NCBI RefSeq assembly: GCF_004345645.1
Contig: NZ_SLWS01000015.1
Location: 1 to 64,000, forward strand
From: Actinocrispum wychmicini
Lineage (GTDB): Bacteria > Actinomycetota > Actinomycetes > Mycobacteriales > Pseudonocardiaceae
Direction: 5' to 3'
DNA: 64,000 bases
The notes below the pieces were generated by a model. The model saw nothing but the letters and a program-made list of their open reading frames with translations, was not told the origin of the DNA and searched no databases. Below, in pieces: positions 8,501 through 16,324 of this stretch (position 1 is the stretch's first letter; each line of letters begins with the position of its first letter). A program made the position numbers and the translations under genes.

Positions 8501-9593
8501 CGTATTTCGGGCCGAGCTGGCGTGACTCGGTGATCGGTGCGCCGTAGTCGTAGGACGTGTACACCTGGCTCGGGTCGGCCAGCCAGCCCCAGGACGTGCC
8601 GCCGTACGTCATGTAGAAGCTCTGCGCGGTCGCCCCGACCGCGATGTTGTTCTTGTAGAACACGTTCACGAAGTCAGGGCCGGTGAGCTGGCGGCACTTG
8701 TCGTAGCCCGGTCCGCCCCACGGGTCGAACGAACCGCCCTGGAACTCCGGGGAGTACAACGGCTTCCCCTCGACCCGCGCGTAGGTGATGTCGCTGAGGC
8801 CGTGCCACGCCGTCGGGTTGGAACAGTTGAAGCCCTGCGGGTAGGAGTCCGGGCCGTCGACGTCCAGGGCGCCCGCGCCGCTGGAGAACGTGCCGTTGTG
8901 GTTGCCCGTCAACGGAACTGTGATGCCGTCGGCCTGCGCCTTGCGCTCCAGGTGGGTCATGTAGTCGCGGGCTGGGCCGGACGGGTCGTAGAACTCGTTC
9001 TCGACCTGGTAGAGGATCACCGAGCCGGTGCCGTTGGTGAGCTGGTGGCGCGCCAGGATCGGGTCGATCTTCGACAGCCACTCGTCCGCCGCGGCCAGGT
9101 AGTCCGGGGCCGTGCTGCGCGCCCGGCCGGGCTGGGTGGTCAGCCAGCCCGGGAAGCCACCGGAGTCGGTTTCGGCGTTGATGTACGGGCCGGGCCGGGC
9201 GATCACGTAGATCCCGACGTCCCGGGCGATGTCCAGGAGCCGGTCCATGTCGCGGATCCCGGTGAAGTCGTAGACCCCTGGCGCCGGCGAGTGGAAGCCC
9301 CAGTCGAAGTAGATGGACACCGCGTTGAACCCGCCGGCCTTCATCTTCTCCAGCACGTCCCGCCACAGCCCCGGGCTCGGTAACCGCCAGTAGTGGAACT
9401 CGCCCGACCACAGGTAGGTGCGTTGCCCGTCGATCATGAACGAGTAACCGTCGTAGCTGACCGTATGGCCGGCAGGCTGTGCCGCTGTCGGGGCGGCACC
9501 GGTCGGCACCGCCGTCCCGAGGAGCAGGAGCAGCGCCGCCACAGCCGCCCTGAGCGCTTGTCGTGTCCACGCCGACCATCGAGCCGCGCCCAT
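5535..9593 (-). CDS. secreted GH35 beta-galactosidase with NPCBM domain
   Basis: 1352-residue exported glycoside hydrolase. A signal peptide (about 1-33) is followed by a GH35 TIM barrel (about 45-370). The acid/base is E200 in QVENE and the nucleophile is E283 in SPEFQGG, both in family positions. Next come a GH35 domain-2 region, two jelly-roll beta-galactosidase domains, a NEW3-type Ig-like domain (about 1090-1190) and a C-terminal NPCBM sugar-binding domain (about 1210-1350, with HPKGLGAHADSDI). It should release terminal beta-galactose from plant or host polysaccharide outside the cell. GGGAGGG lies before the ATG. Upstream there are two direct repeats (9622-9657). Confidence 0.93.
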   Translation of the reverse strand: MGAARWSAWTRQALRAAVAALLLLLGTAVPTGAAPTAAQPAGHTVSYDGYSFMIDGQRTYLWSGEFHYWRLPSPGLWRDVLEKMKAGGFNAVSIYFDWGFHSPAPGVYDFTGIRDMDRLLDIARDVGIYVIARPGPYINAETDSGGFPGWLTTQPGRARSTAPDYLAAADEWLSKIDPILARHQLTNGTGSVILYQVENEFYDPSGPARDYMTHLERKAQADGITVPLTGNHNGTFSSGAGALDVDGPDSYPQGFNCSNPTAWHGLSDITYARVEGKPLYSPEFQGGSFDPWGGPGYDKCRQLTGPDFVNVFYKNNIAVGATAQSFYMTYGGTSWGWLADPSQVYTSYDYGAPITESRQLGPKYDADKRIGYFTQAVAPLAKTDQLAVTAPSSAAVVDTARINPDDHTQFHTLRHSDPTSTSTDDTHIAIDLGARSTYTHDDVAAELAYSGTWSHVGPEQNYTSGDFRHTESFSQVAGDSVTVPFTGTGVRWVSSKDPSHGVADVYLDGTKVATVDGYAPNKVFQQVLYAASGLADTQHTLRIVVTGQRNPRGTAPFVVVDAVDVPPTGSVYYPSVPQQPGTAITLAGRDSKILVAGYQMGDQRLRYSTSEIMTHAQIGAQDVALLYGRAGQAGETVLQYDTKPTVTVLDGSVESTWDADRGDLRLNYTHTGLARVLVTGGKRPLLLLLGTDETASTFWRQDTASGPILVRGPSLVRSANGLALTGDTTAAGDLEVFAAQSGDVRWNGVRVATQQTASGSRLGRLGGPAPVTLPALTSWRYKAESPEAQPGFDDSRWQVATKTSSPSTTAPGTLPVLFADDYGFHYGDVWYRGRFRGTGKETGITLAANTGRAGAWSVWLNGTFLGTSNTARNTFTFPAALAGKDNVVSVLVENMGHNEDYGSNDTHKEARGLTGAVLTGAPLTALTWRIQGQQGSDPVRGPMNNGGLFGERAGWSQPGFPDGSWQPATLPNTDRTPGVAWYRTTANLDLPRGQDTSVGIRIDDDPARHYRAQIFVNGWQLGRYVNDLGPQHSFPIPTGILKPNGANTIAIAVWNTDGTGGLGKVSLESYGTQATGLQVPTVESPRYDPFQHIPALNLLGVSATAPNTVEPGQVVDVSAQVSAVLPVAGVTTDLALPAGWTAVPTSPTKLRWLLPGRPATVSWRVTVPASAVAQPQPLSVSAHLGRFSATDTRIVRGLPVPPTTTSLASALPFLTATNGWGPAERDTSNGENGAGDGRPITLRGTVHPKGLGAHADSDIGLYLAGHCSRFTATVGVDDETHGGGSVTFAVVADGTTVYTSPTLTGTSAPLAVDVPLAGAQVVDLVVGAAGDGNGLDHADWADAQVTCSPGER

Positions 9594-9621
9594 GCGCCAG
9601 CCCTCCCGTGTTCCGTTGAGC

Positions 9622-9657
9622 GACAGTGACCAACAGTATTCGGACAGTAACCAGCAA
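9622..9657. promoter_or_regulatory. direct repeats upstream of GH35 gene
   Basis: GACAGTGACCAACAG (9622-9636) and GACAGTAACCAGCAA (9643-9657) are near-identical and offset by 21 bp, two helical turns. That is the layout expected for a dimeric activator or repressor binding one face of the DNA. They lie 29-64 nt from the GH35 start codon. The rest of 9594-9890 (297 nt) shows only a short GC hairpin (9704-9717) and no further gene. Confidence 0.45.
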
Positions 9658-9890
9658 GAGTAGACACAGTCAAGCAGCCCGATTCAACAAAATCGAACAT
9701 CGCGGCGGTATTCCGCCATTCGGCCGCGGTCATAAGACGGCCCTATGGCCGCCCTGGATGCCTCGGACCGCGCCGTATCCCCTGGTCAACGCGAGAGATG
9801 GCGGTTAACAGGCAAAAACATAGCGTTGAACGAATTCATGCCGGCGGTCACGCTTTTCCTGCCCTGCAATTGTCTTGGAAAGGTCGGCCG

Positions 9891-11972
9891 ATGAAACGGA
9901 GACCGTTAGCATTCGCGATCCTGCTCGCCTTGGGACTGGCGTCGGTCGCGGCCACAGCCCCCGCCGCGACCGCCGCCGCCTGCGGTGACCAGGTGATCGC
10001 CAACGGCGGGTTCGAAAGTGGTTCGTCCGGGTGGACCGCCACCAGCGGCGTTGTCTCGACCGCCACCGCACAGCAGCCCGCCCACGGCGGGACGCAGATG
10101 GGCTGGCTGGACGGGTACGGCAGCGCGCACACGGACACGGTGTCCCAGTCGGTGACGCTGCCGGCCGGGTGCACGTCGGCGTCGCTCACCTACTGGCTGC
10201 ACATTGATTCCGACGAAACGACCACAACGACCAAATTCGACACATTGGTCGCGCAAATTGGTTCGACCACCGTGGCCAGTTATTCGAATTTGGACAAGGC
10301 CACCGGATACCAACAGCGCACGATCGACGCCACCCCGTTCCTCGGCCAGACCGTCACACTGAAGTTCACCGGTGTGGAGGACGCCAGCCTCTCCACCGAC
10401 TTCGTCGTCGACGACATCGCGTTGACCACCACGGGCGGCTCCGGCAACCAGAGCCCGACCGTGACCAACCCCGGCCCGCAGAGCGGCACCGTCGGACAGG
10501 CGGCGAGCCTGCAGATCCAGGCGTCCGACCCGCAGGGCGACAGCCTCACGTACTCGGCGACCGGCCTGCCCGCCGGCCTGTCGATCAACGCCACCACCGG
10601 CCTGATCTCGGGGACGCCGAGCGCGGCCGGCAGTTCGTCGGCCACGGTGACCGCACGGGATCCCGGCGGCCACACCGGGTCTGCCACGTTCTCGTGGACC
10701 GTCACGTCCGGCGGCTCGGACGGCACGCGCACGCCGAGCAGTCCTTCTTACACTGTAAACCTGTCGTCGAACAGCACCGGGGACACCTGGACCGGCACCG
10801 AGTCGGTGTCGTTCACCAACGCCTCGTCGACCCCGTTGCCCGAGGTCTACCTGCGGCTGTGGGACAACTTCCACGGCTCGTGCCCACAGACGCCGATCAC
10901 GGTCACCAACGTCACCGGCGGCACCGCGTCGCCGTTGTCGGTGAACTGCACGGCCATGAAGATCACCCTGCCCACCCCGCTCAACCAGGGCCAGTCCGCC
11001 ACCATCGGCTTCAACCTGGGCATCGTGGTGCCCAGCGGCGCGGACCGGTTCGGCCACGACGGCCCGAACAACTTCATCGGCAACGCGTTGCCCGTCCTGG
11101 CGATCCGCGACACCGCGGGCTGGCATCTCGACCCGTACACCAACAACGGTGAGTCGTTCTACACGGTGATCAGCAACTTCGACGTCACCCTGGCCCACCC
11201 GACGGCCCTGCCGACCCCGGCGTCCGGCAAGTCGACGGAGACCACCAGCGGCGGCACGACGACCACGCACGCGATCGCCAACAACGTCCGCGACTTCGCG
11301 TGGGCCACCGGTCCGTTCACCAAGATCACCGGCACGTCCAGCAAGGGCTTCGTGGTGAACGTCTACTCCACGAGCGGGATCAGCAGCGGCAACGCCCAGT
11401 CCATGCTCAGCACCGCGACGAACGCCCTGGACGTCCACTCCGGACGCTTCGGCGACTACCCGTACGGCGAGGCGGACGTGGTGCTGGACAACAACTTCTG
11501 GTTCGGCGGCATGGAGTACCCGGGCTTCGTGCTCGACGTCGTGTCGTCCACGGCACTCGCGCACGAACTGGCCCACCAGTGGTTCTACGGCATCGTCGGC
11601 GACGACGAGTACAGCACTCCCTGGCTGGACGAGGGCTTCACCGACTACGCCACCGACCTGTACAACGGGATCACCGGCGCGGGCTGCGGCATCACCTGGC
11701 AGTCCAGCGCGGAGAAGCTGACCAACAACATGGGCTACTGGGACGCCCACTCGTCCCGGTACAGCACAGTGATCTACGGCTACGGCAAGTGCACCCTGCA
11801 CGACCTGCGCCGTCTCCTCGGTGACACGACAATGGCCAACCTGTTGAAGTCCTACGCCCAGTCGCACTGGTACGGAGTGTCCACAGTGGCCGAATTCAAG
11901 GCCGCGGCCCAGGCGGCGGCCGGCTCGACGGACCTGACGTCCTTCTGGGCCAACCACCGCGTGGAAGGCTGA
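9891..11972 (+). CDS. secreted M1-family metallopeptidase
   Basis: 693-residue exported zinc aminopeptidase-like enzyme. A signal peptide (about 1-28) is followed by a galactose-binding-like module (about 30-180), a putative Ig/cadherin-like domain (about 185-285) and the M1 catalytic region. Visible catalytic parts are a GGMEYP motif (equivalent of GAMEN), HELAH with zinc ligands H558 and H562, E559 as base, and the third ligand E581 nineteen residues after H562, exactly the M1 spacing. The start is set at the ATG after GGAAAGG that opens the signal peptide. A perfect hairpin follows the stop codon. Confidence 0.92.
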   Translation: MKRRPLAFAILLALGLASVAATAPAATAAACGDQVIANGGFESGSSGWTATSGVVSTATAQQPAHGGTQMGWLDGYGSAHTDTVSQSVTLPAGCTSASLTYWLHIDSDETTTTTKFDTLVAQIGSTTVASYSNLDKATGYQQRTIDATPFLGQTVTLKFTGVEDASLSTDFVVDDIALTTTGGSGNQSPTVTNPGPQSGTVGQAASLQIQASDPQGDSLTYSATGLPAGLSINATTGLISGTPSAAGSSSATVTARDPGGHTGSATFSWTVTSGGSDGTRTPSSPSYTVNLSSNSTGDTWTGTESVSFTNASSTPLPEVYLRLWDNFHGSCPQTPITVTNVTGGTASPLSVNCTAMKITLPTPLNQGQSATIGFNLGIVVPSGADRFGHDGPNNFIGNALPVLAIRDTAGWHLDPYTNNGESFYTVISNFDVTLAHPTALPTPASGKSTETTSGGTTTTHAIANNVRDFAWATGPFTKITGTSSKGFVVNVYSTSGISSGNAQSMLSTATNALDVHSGRFGDYPYGEADVVLDNNFWFGGMEYPGFVLDVVSSTALAHELAHQWFYGIVGDDEYSTPWLDEGFTDYATDLYNGITGAGCGITWQSSAEKLTNNMGYWDAHSSRYSTVIYGYGKCTLHDLRRLLGDTTMANLLKSYAQSHWYGVSTVAEFKAAAQAAAGSTDLTSFWANHRVEG

Positions 11973-11978
11973 GAAATC

Positions 11979-12011
11979 CCAGGTGTCCGGCACTCCGTGC
12001 CGGACACCTGG
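11979..12011. terminator. bidirectional terminator hairpin
   Basis: Perfect 15-bp arms CCAGGTGTCCGGCAC (11979-11993) and GTGCCGGACACCTGG (11997-12011) with a 3-nt loop, between the convergent M1 peptidase and glycine-zipper genes. There is no U-run, as is common in actinomycetes. Confidence 0.85.
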
Positions 12012-12018
12012 CCCTGGT

Positions 12019-13164
12019 TCACGCGAACCAGTCGAACCCGTCACCAAGGCCCGCGACGGCACCGTCGTAGGCACCGCCAACGGCCCCGCCGAGCGTCGCT
12101 CCGGCGAACGCGCCGCCCTCCTGGCCAACGGCTCCGCCGATCGCACCGCCGACAGTGCCGCCAATCGGGGCCAAAGCCGGTGAAATGGCGCCCGCGGCGG
12201 CACTTCCCGCAGCTGACCCAGTGGCCTGCCCCACAGCGCCGCCGACACTTCCGCCGACCGAACGGCCGATGTCACTCGTGGTTTTGGCGGTGCCGGTGGC
12301 GGTTCCCGTGGCACCACCGATGGCGCCGGTGACACCTCCGGCCGCTGCGCCACCCGCAACCGCGCCCGCCTGGCCGCCGGCCTGCTCGCCGAACTGACGG
12401 CCGGCTTCCGCACCCGCTTGTTGAGCCGCGTCGGGGTCGTTGCCGGTCAGGGTTCCGGCGATACGGCCAGCAAGCCCACCGGCGGTTTGGCCGGCCAAGC
12501 CACCCAGGGTCTTGCCGATCTGCTTGCCCGTGTCGATCCCGAACGGAACCAGGTCGTCCAGGCCTGTGGCCGGCGAAGTGGCCTTGGCCCGTGGGGCCTT
12601 TTGGGATGGAGTGTCCACGGCGGCGAACTCAGTCGCCACAGGCCCATTTCGCCGCGCCGGCTGCTTGGCTGGAAGCGCCTCGACCCGGGCCGCCAGCGGT
12701 TCCGTGGCCGCGGTCGGCAATGCCTCGGCTGCCGGCAGGGCGTGTGCGACCAACTGAACCCGCCCGGCCGACCCGCCGAGAACTGCCGTCCGCACCGGTC
12801 CGGACTGGCTGTCGGCATCGGGATGTTGAGCCACCTTGGGCGGGCTGGCCAGATCGCTCACCGCCGCTTTGCCGCTCGACGCCGTCTGGTCCTTGCTCTC
12901 GCCGCCGGGCTGAGTCGCTGGTACGACCTGCCGGGACATCGCCGCGGACGGAAGCACTGCCACCGTCGTGTCCGGGCCCAGCGACAACGGCGTGACTAGG
13001 CTTTCCGAGCCGGGTGTGAGCTGGGCGAACAGGGTGCCGGCGGCCACCGCGCCGCCGACCACCATGGCCGGCAGGGCGTACTTCGGGCCGGCGGCCCGTG
13101 TCGCTTGCCTTTGACGTCTGTGTTTGCCTGTGTTTCGGCCCTGCCGCCCCTTGCCGTGACTCAT
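12019..13164 (-). CDS. single-pass membrane protein with C-terminal glycine-zipper domain
   Basis: 381-residue protein of no family I recognise. The basic N-terminus (GKGRQGRNTGKHRRQRQ) is followed by one hydrophobic helix at about 28-48, then a low-complexity linker rich in Ala/Pro/Ser. Residues about 220-375 are an extended glycine-zipper region with many GxxxG repeats, ending in FDWFA. By topology the long part is extracytoplasmic. Glycine zippers occur in pore-forming or membrane-packing proteins, including some bacteriocins, but no function is shown. AGGAGGTG before the ATG at 13164 fixes the start; the longer in-frame extension has no signal. Confidence 0.75.
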   Translation of the reverse strand: MSHGKGRQGRNTGKHRRQRQATRAAGPKYALPAMVVGGAVAAGTLFAQLTPGSESLVTPLSLGPDTTVAVLPSAAMSRQVVPATQPGGESKDQTASSGKAAVSDLASPPKVAQHPDADSQSGPVRTAVLGGSAGRVQLVAHALPAAEALPTAATEPLAARVEALPAKQPARRNGPVATEFAAVDTPSQKAPRAKATSPATGLDDLVPFGIDTGKQIGKTLGGLAGQTAGGLAGRIAGTLTGNDPDAAQQAGAEAGRQFGEQAGGQAGAVAGGAAAGGVTGAIGGATGTATGTAKTTSDIGRSVGGSVGGAVGQATGSAAGSAAAGAISPALAPIGGTVGGAIGGAVGQEGGAFAGATLGGAVGGAYDGAVAGLGDGFDWFA

Positions 13165-13315
13165 CGTGGCACCTCCTACCGCCCCGCTGACTACTTGCCA
13201 GTAGGTCACGGCCCGGTATACCAGTCCGTCACCTGGAGTGCCCAGGTTGTCACGGTATGAGAACCACCACGGGTGACAGACAGTCATTGTGTATGAGTAA
13301 CGCGCATATGGACGG

Positions 13316-14092
13316 TCAGGGCTGGTCGAAGGCGAGGATCGCGCCGACGAACTGGTCCGGGTCGGTGTCGATCGCTTGGTGTGCTTGTCCTTGCAGGGCG
13401 ACGATGTTCGATCCGGGGATCTGCGCGGCGATATTGGCGGTGGCGGCTCGCACGTAGCCCGGTGACTCCGTGCCCAGCAGCATCCGCACCGGCGCCTTGA
13501 TCTCCGCCAGCCGGGAGTCGGCGGCGAACGCGATCACCTCGTCCAACTCCCGAAGGATCGTGAACGCCGCGGTCACCCGCGCCGCCCAGACCTCTGTTCC
13601 CTTCATGGTGTCGATCATCGCTTGCGGCAGGTGCAACGCCTCGCGGTAGAACCCGTCCAACAGCTCCGCCGGGTCGGTGAGGGCCTGGAGTCGCGCGAGC
13701 GCGTCCCGTGAGACGACGGGCAGGCCGGGTGATTCCATCGGCGGCTCGTACAACATGATTCGACGGAAGCCGTGGAGCAGCGCGGCTTCGATGGTGACCA
13801 GGGCGCCGTAGGAATGCCCGACGACGTACACGTCACCGCCGGCCGCCTCCGCGACCGCGGCGACGTCCTCGGCCTCACGTTTGAGTGAATACGCGGAGCC
13901 CTCGTTGGTGCTGAGGCCGCGGCCTCGACGGTCCATCAGGTAGACCTTGTACCGCGCAGCCAGTTTGTGTTGGACAGGGGCCCAACGGATCCGGGTGGCC
14001 GTGCCGCCGTGGACAAGCACCAGAGGCGGGCCTTCGCCGAGAGTCTCGTAGCCGATCACGGTACCGTCAGGGGACACCACTGTGCTGGGCAT
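13316..14092 (-). CDS. alpha/beta-hydrolase fold protein
   Basis: 258-residue alpha/beta hydrolase. It has the oxyanion-hole HGG motif (about residues 28-30), the DRRGRG segment after strand 4, the nucleophile elbow GHSYG (about 92-96) and a C-terminal QAHQAID segment supplying the catalytic His. The substrate cannot be told. The gene is divergent from the creatininase-family gene with only 15 bp between the start codons. It may be an accessory enzyme of the neighbouring cluster or unrelated. Confidence 0.85.
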   Translation of the reverse strand: MPSTVVSPDGTVIGYETLGEGPPLVLVHGGTATRIRWAPVQHKLAARYKVYLMDRRGRGLSTNEGSAYSLKREAEDVAAVAEAAGGDVYVVGHSYGALVTIEAALLHGFRRIMLYEPPMESPGLPVVSRDALARLQALTDPAELLDGFYREALHLPQAMIDTMKGTEVWAARVTAAFTILRELDEVIAFAADSRLAEIKAPVRMLLGTESPGYVRAATANIAAQIPGSNIVALQGQAHQAIDTDPDQFVGAILAFDQP

Positions 14093-14107
14093 ATCGCGAG
14101 GTTACCG

Positions 14108-14812
14108 ATGAACGGCCTGCTGCCGCTGGATACGAGTGTTGACGTGCGCGATCGGGCAGTCCAAGTGGCTGTTCTCCCGGTCGGCAGTTTCGAGCAGCAC
14201 GGGGCTTTCCTGCCGCTGATCACCGACACGGCCATCGCCACGACCATCACTCGGGCGGTCGCCGACGCCTATCCGCTGCTGCACCTTCCGCCGGTCACCA
14301 TCTCCTGCTCGCACGAGCACGCCGCCTGGCCAGGCACGGTCAGCATCTCGGCCACCACGCTCTACGCCATCGTCAAGGACATCCAGGCGTCCCTGGCCCG
14401 GTCCGGTGTCCACCACCTGGTGGTCGTCAACGGGCACGGCGGCAACTACGTGCTGTCCAACGTGGTCCAGGAGAGCGAGCGGATGGGGTTGTTCCCGACC
14501 GAAGTGGACTGGAACACCGCCCGGTTCGAAGGTGGGATCGAAACGCCTGTGGACAGTGACATGCACGCGGGCGAACTGGAGACATCCATCCTGCTGCACG
14601 CCCACCCGGAACTGGTGCGCGCGGACTACGCCGACCACGACCATCTCGCCGACGACCGCCGGCACATGCTGACGCTGGGGTTGAACGCGTACACGACCAC
14701 CGGAGTCGTCGGCGAGCCCTCGCTGGCCACCGCCGAGAAGGGCCAGTACGTGCTGGCCAGCCTGGTGAAGTCCTTCGGTCAGCTGCTGGACGTGCTGAAG
14801 CCGTCCAGCTGA
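14108..14812 (+). CDS. creatininase-family amidohydrolase (possible FAPy deformylase)
   Basis: 234-residue metal-dependent amidohydrolase of the creatininase family. Family motifs are GSFEQHG (E29, H31), ITDT (D40), NGHGGN (H110) and HAGELETS (153-160). The family includes creatininase, MftE and archaeal ArfB, which deformylates 2-amino-5-formylamino-6-ribosylaminopyrimidinone phosphate (FAPy). It lies tail to tail with, and overlaps by 34 nt, a GTP cyclohydrolase II homologue predicted to yield FAPy. I therefore infer an ArfB-like deformylase role, unproven. No mycofactocin precursor genes are present, which argues against MftE. Confidence 0.8.
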   Translation: MNGLLPLDTSVDVRDRAVQVAVLPVGSFEQHGAFLPLITDTAIATTITRAVADAYPLLHLPPVTISCSHEHAAWPGTVSISATTLYAIVKDIQASLARSGVHHLVVVNGHGGNYVLSNVVQESERMGLFPTEVDWNTARFEGGIETPVDSDMHAGELETSILLHAHPELVRADYADHDHLADDRRHMLTLGLNAYTTTGVVGEPSLATAEKGQYVLASLVKSFGQLLDVLKPSS

Positions 14813-15405
14813 GGCAGGATGTGCGCCAGCCGTTCCCGCTTGGTCTGCAGGTACGGCAGGTTCTCCTCGTTCGGCGTGATCAGCAAGGGCACCCGTTCGG
14901 TGATGCTGATGCCGTGGCGGCGTAACGAGTCCAGCTTGTGCGGGTTGTTCGACAGCAGCCGGACCGACGCGATCCCCAGGTCATGCAAAATGTCCGCGGC
15001 GATGTGGTAGTCCCGCGCGTCCACCGGGAGTCCTAACGCGACATTCGCTTCGACGGTGTCCAAGCCGTTTTCCTGCAGCTGCATGGCCTTCAGCTTGGCG
15101 AGCAGGCCGATCCCCCGGCCTTCGTGCCCTTGCAGGTAGACGAGTACGCCCGCGCCTTCGGCAACGATCGCGCGCATCGCGGCGGAGAACTGTTCGCCGC
15201 ATTCGCAACGGTTGCAGCCGAACGCGTCTCCGGTCAGGCATTCGGAATGTAGTCTGGTCAGCACCCCGCGAGTCGGGATGTCGCCGTACACCAAAGCTAT
15301 CTGCTCACAAGCGAGATCGGGGTCGTGGTACCCGACGGCCCGGAAGTCCCCGTAGACCGTGGGCAGGACAGTGTCCGCCGACCGCTCAAGTTCCGCTTGC
15401 CGCAT
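14779..15405 (-). CDS. GTP cyclohydrolase II homologue, predicted FAPy-forming
   Basis: 208-residue GTP cyclohydrolase II fold. Zinc ligands C56, C67 and C69 (HSECLTGD...CEC) are present, as is the guanidine residue equivalent to E. coli R128 (here R131). At the position of E. coli Y105 it has M108 (KLKAMQLQ instead of KIRAYALQ). In published S. coelicolor work, as I recall, the paralogue SCO6655 with Met here releases the formylated intermediate FAPy, whereas Tyr enzymes make the riboflavin precursor. It is the last gene of a tightly overlapping six-gene operon starting at 19523, so a role in specialised metabolism is more likely than riboflavin synthesis. Confidence 0.88.
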   Translation of the reverse strand: MRQAELERSADTVLPTVYGDFRAVGYHDPDLACEQIALVYGDIPTRGVLTRLHSECLTGDAFGCNRCECGEQFSAAMRAIVAEGAGVLVYLQGHEGRGIGLLAKLKAMQLQENGLDTVEANVALGLPVDARDYHIAADILHDLGIASVRLLSNNPHKLDSLRRHGISITERVPLLITPNEENLPYLQTKRERLAHILPQLDGFSTSSS

Positions 15406-16324
15406 ACCGTTTTCCCCATTTCCGCAGCACCGGCGCCTGCACCAGCAGCACGCCGGCCCCGGGCAGGCCCGCGACCATCGCGAGCACGCCGTAGACCACC
15501 GCGGTGGTCAGCCCCTGGGCCGCCCCCAGCCCGGCCGCGCCGAACGCCAGCGCCGCCACACCTTCCCGCGGACCCCAGCCGCCGATGTTGATCGGCAACC
15601 CCATCGCCAGCAGACACAGCAACGCCAACGGCAGCAACTGCCCGACGTTCGCCTTCAGGCCGGTCGCGTCCGCCGCGACGATGAACAGCGTGATGTTCCC
15701 GACCAGGCAGGCCACGGACAGCCCCAACACACCCGGCCACGACTGCCGCGAGAACAGGCCGCGACGCACGTCGTCCAGCGTGCGGCGCAGGCTCGACCCG
15801 CGGCGGGCCAGCCGGCGGCTCACCATGAGCGTGACCGCGAGCAGCCCCACCACGACGAGCACGACCCACACGATGTCCTGGACGCTCGGCGGCACCAACG
15901 TCGGCGTGGCCGCGAGCACCGCGACACCGGCTGCGATGAGCACGATCTGCCCGGCGGTCCGTTCGAGCACGACGGCTTTCACGCCACGGGCTATGTCGCC
16001 TTCCTTACGTCCGTGCTTCCACGCGCGGTGCACGTCACCTAGGACGCCCGCGGGCAGTACGGAGTTGAGGAACAGCGCACGGTAGTAGTCGGACACTGCC
16101 TGTGACAGCGTCAGGTTCAGGCCAAGGCTGCGGGCGACCAGGCACCACCGCCACGCGCACGCCACGGTCGTGCCGAGGCCAAGGGCCAGCGCGGCGATGA
16201 TGTGCGTGGTGCTGATCAGCTCCAGACTGTCCACAAAGCTCCGAGTACCCAGTTTCCAGACAAGTACTCCCAGAATGCCCACTCCGATGAGCATCTGCAG
16301 CCAGGGCCACACCTTCCGCATCAC
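15386..16324 (-). CDS. lysylphosphatidylglycerol-synthase-like transmembrane protein (UPF0104)
   Basis: 312-residue integral membrane protein with about eight hydrophobic segments, of the LPG-synthase TM region/UPF0104 family often called flippase-like. The family includes the membrane part of MprF, which moves aminoacyl lipids between leaflets. There is no cytosolic aminoacyl-transferase domain. Together with the neighbouring GT4 and CDP-alcohol phosphotransferase this suggests handling of a lipid-linked product. The GTG start at 16324 overlaps the stop of the upstream methyltransferase (GTGA); an ATG follows immediately. Its end overlaps the GTP cyclohydrolase II homologue by 20 nt. Confidence 0.83.
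   Translation of the reverse strand: MMRKVWPWLQMLIGVGILGVLVWKLGTRSFVDSLELISTTHIIAALALGLGTTVACAWRWCLVARSLGLNLTLSQAVSDYYRALFLNSVLPAGVLGDVHRAWKHGRKEGDIARGVKAVVLERTAGQIVLIAAGVAVLAATPTLVPPSVQDIVWVVLVVVGLLAVTLMVSRRLARRGSSLRRTLDDVRRGLFSRQSWPGVLGLSVACLVGNITLFIVAADATGLKANVGQLLPLALLCLLAMGLPINIGGWGPREGVAALAFGAAGLGAAQGLTTAVVYGVLAMVAGLPGAGVLLVQAPVLRKWGKRYAASGT

Noticed and set aside
9906..12413. 835-codon open frame on the minus strand across the M1 peptidase
   Set aside because: It is the antisense shadow of a well-supported metallopeptidase with signal peptide and catalytic motif. The translation is Arg/Gly/Val-rich and lacks domains.
12019..13287. 41-residue upstream extension of the glycine-zipper protein
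   Set aside because: The ATG at 13164 has a near-perfect AGGAGGTG and begins the basic N-terminus; the extension crosses the likely promoter.
14108..14812. Mycofactocin MftE as identity of the creatininase-family gene
   Set aside because: No mycofactocin precursor, radical SAM maturase or other mft gene lies nearby, whereas a FAPy-type cyclohydrolase does.
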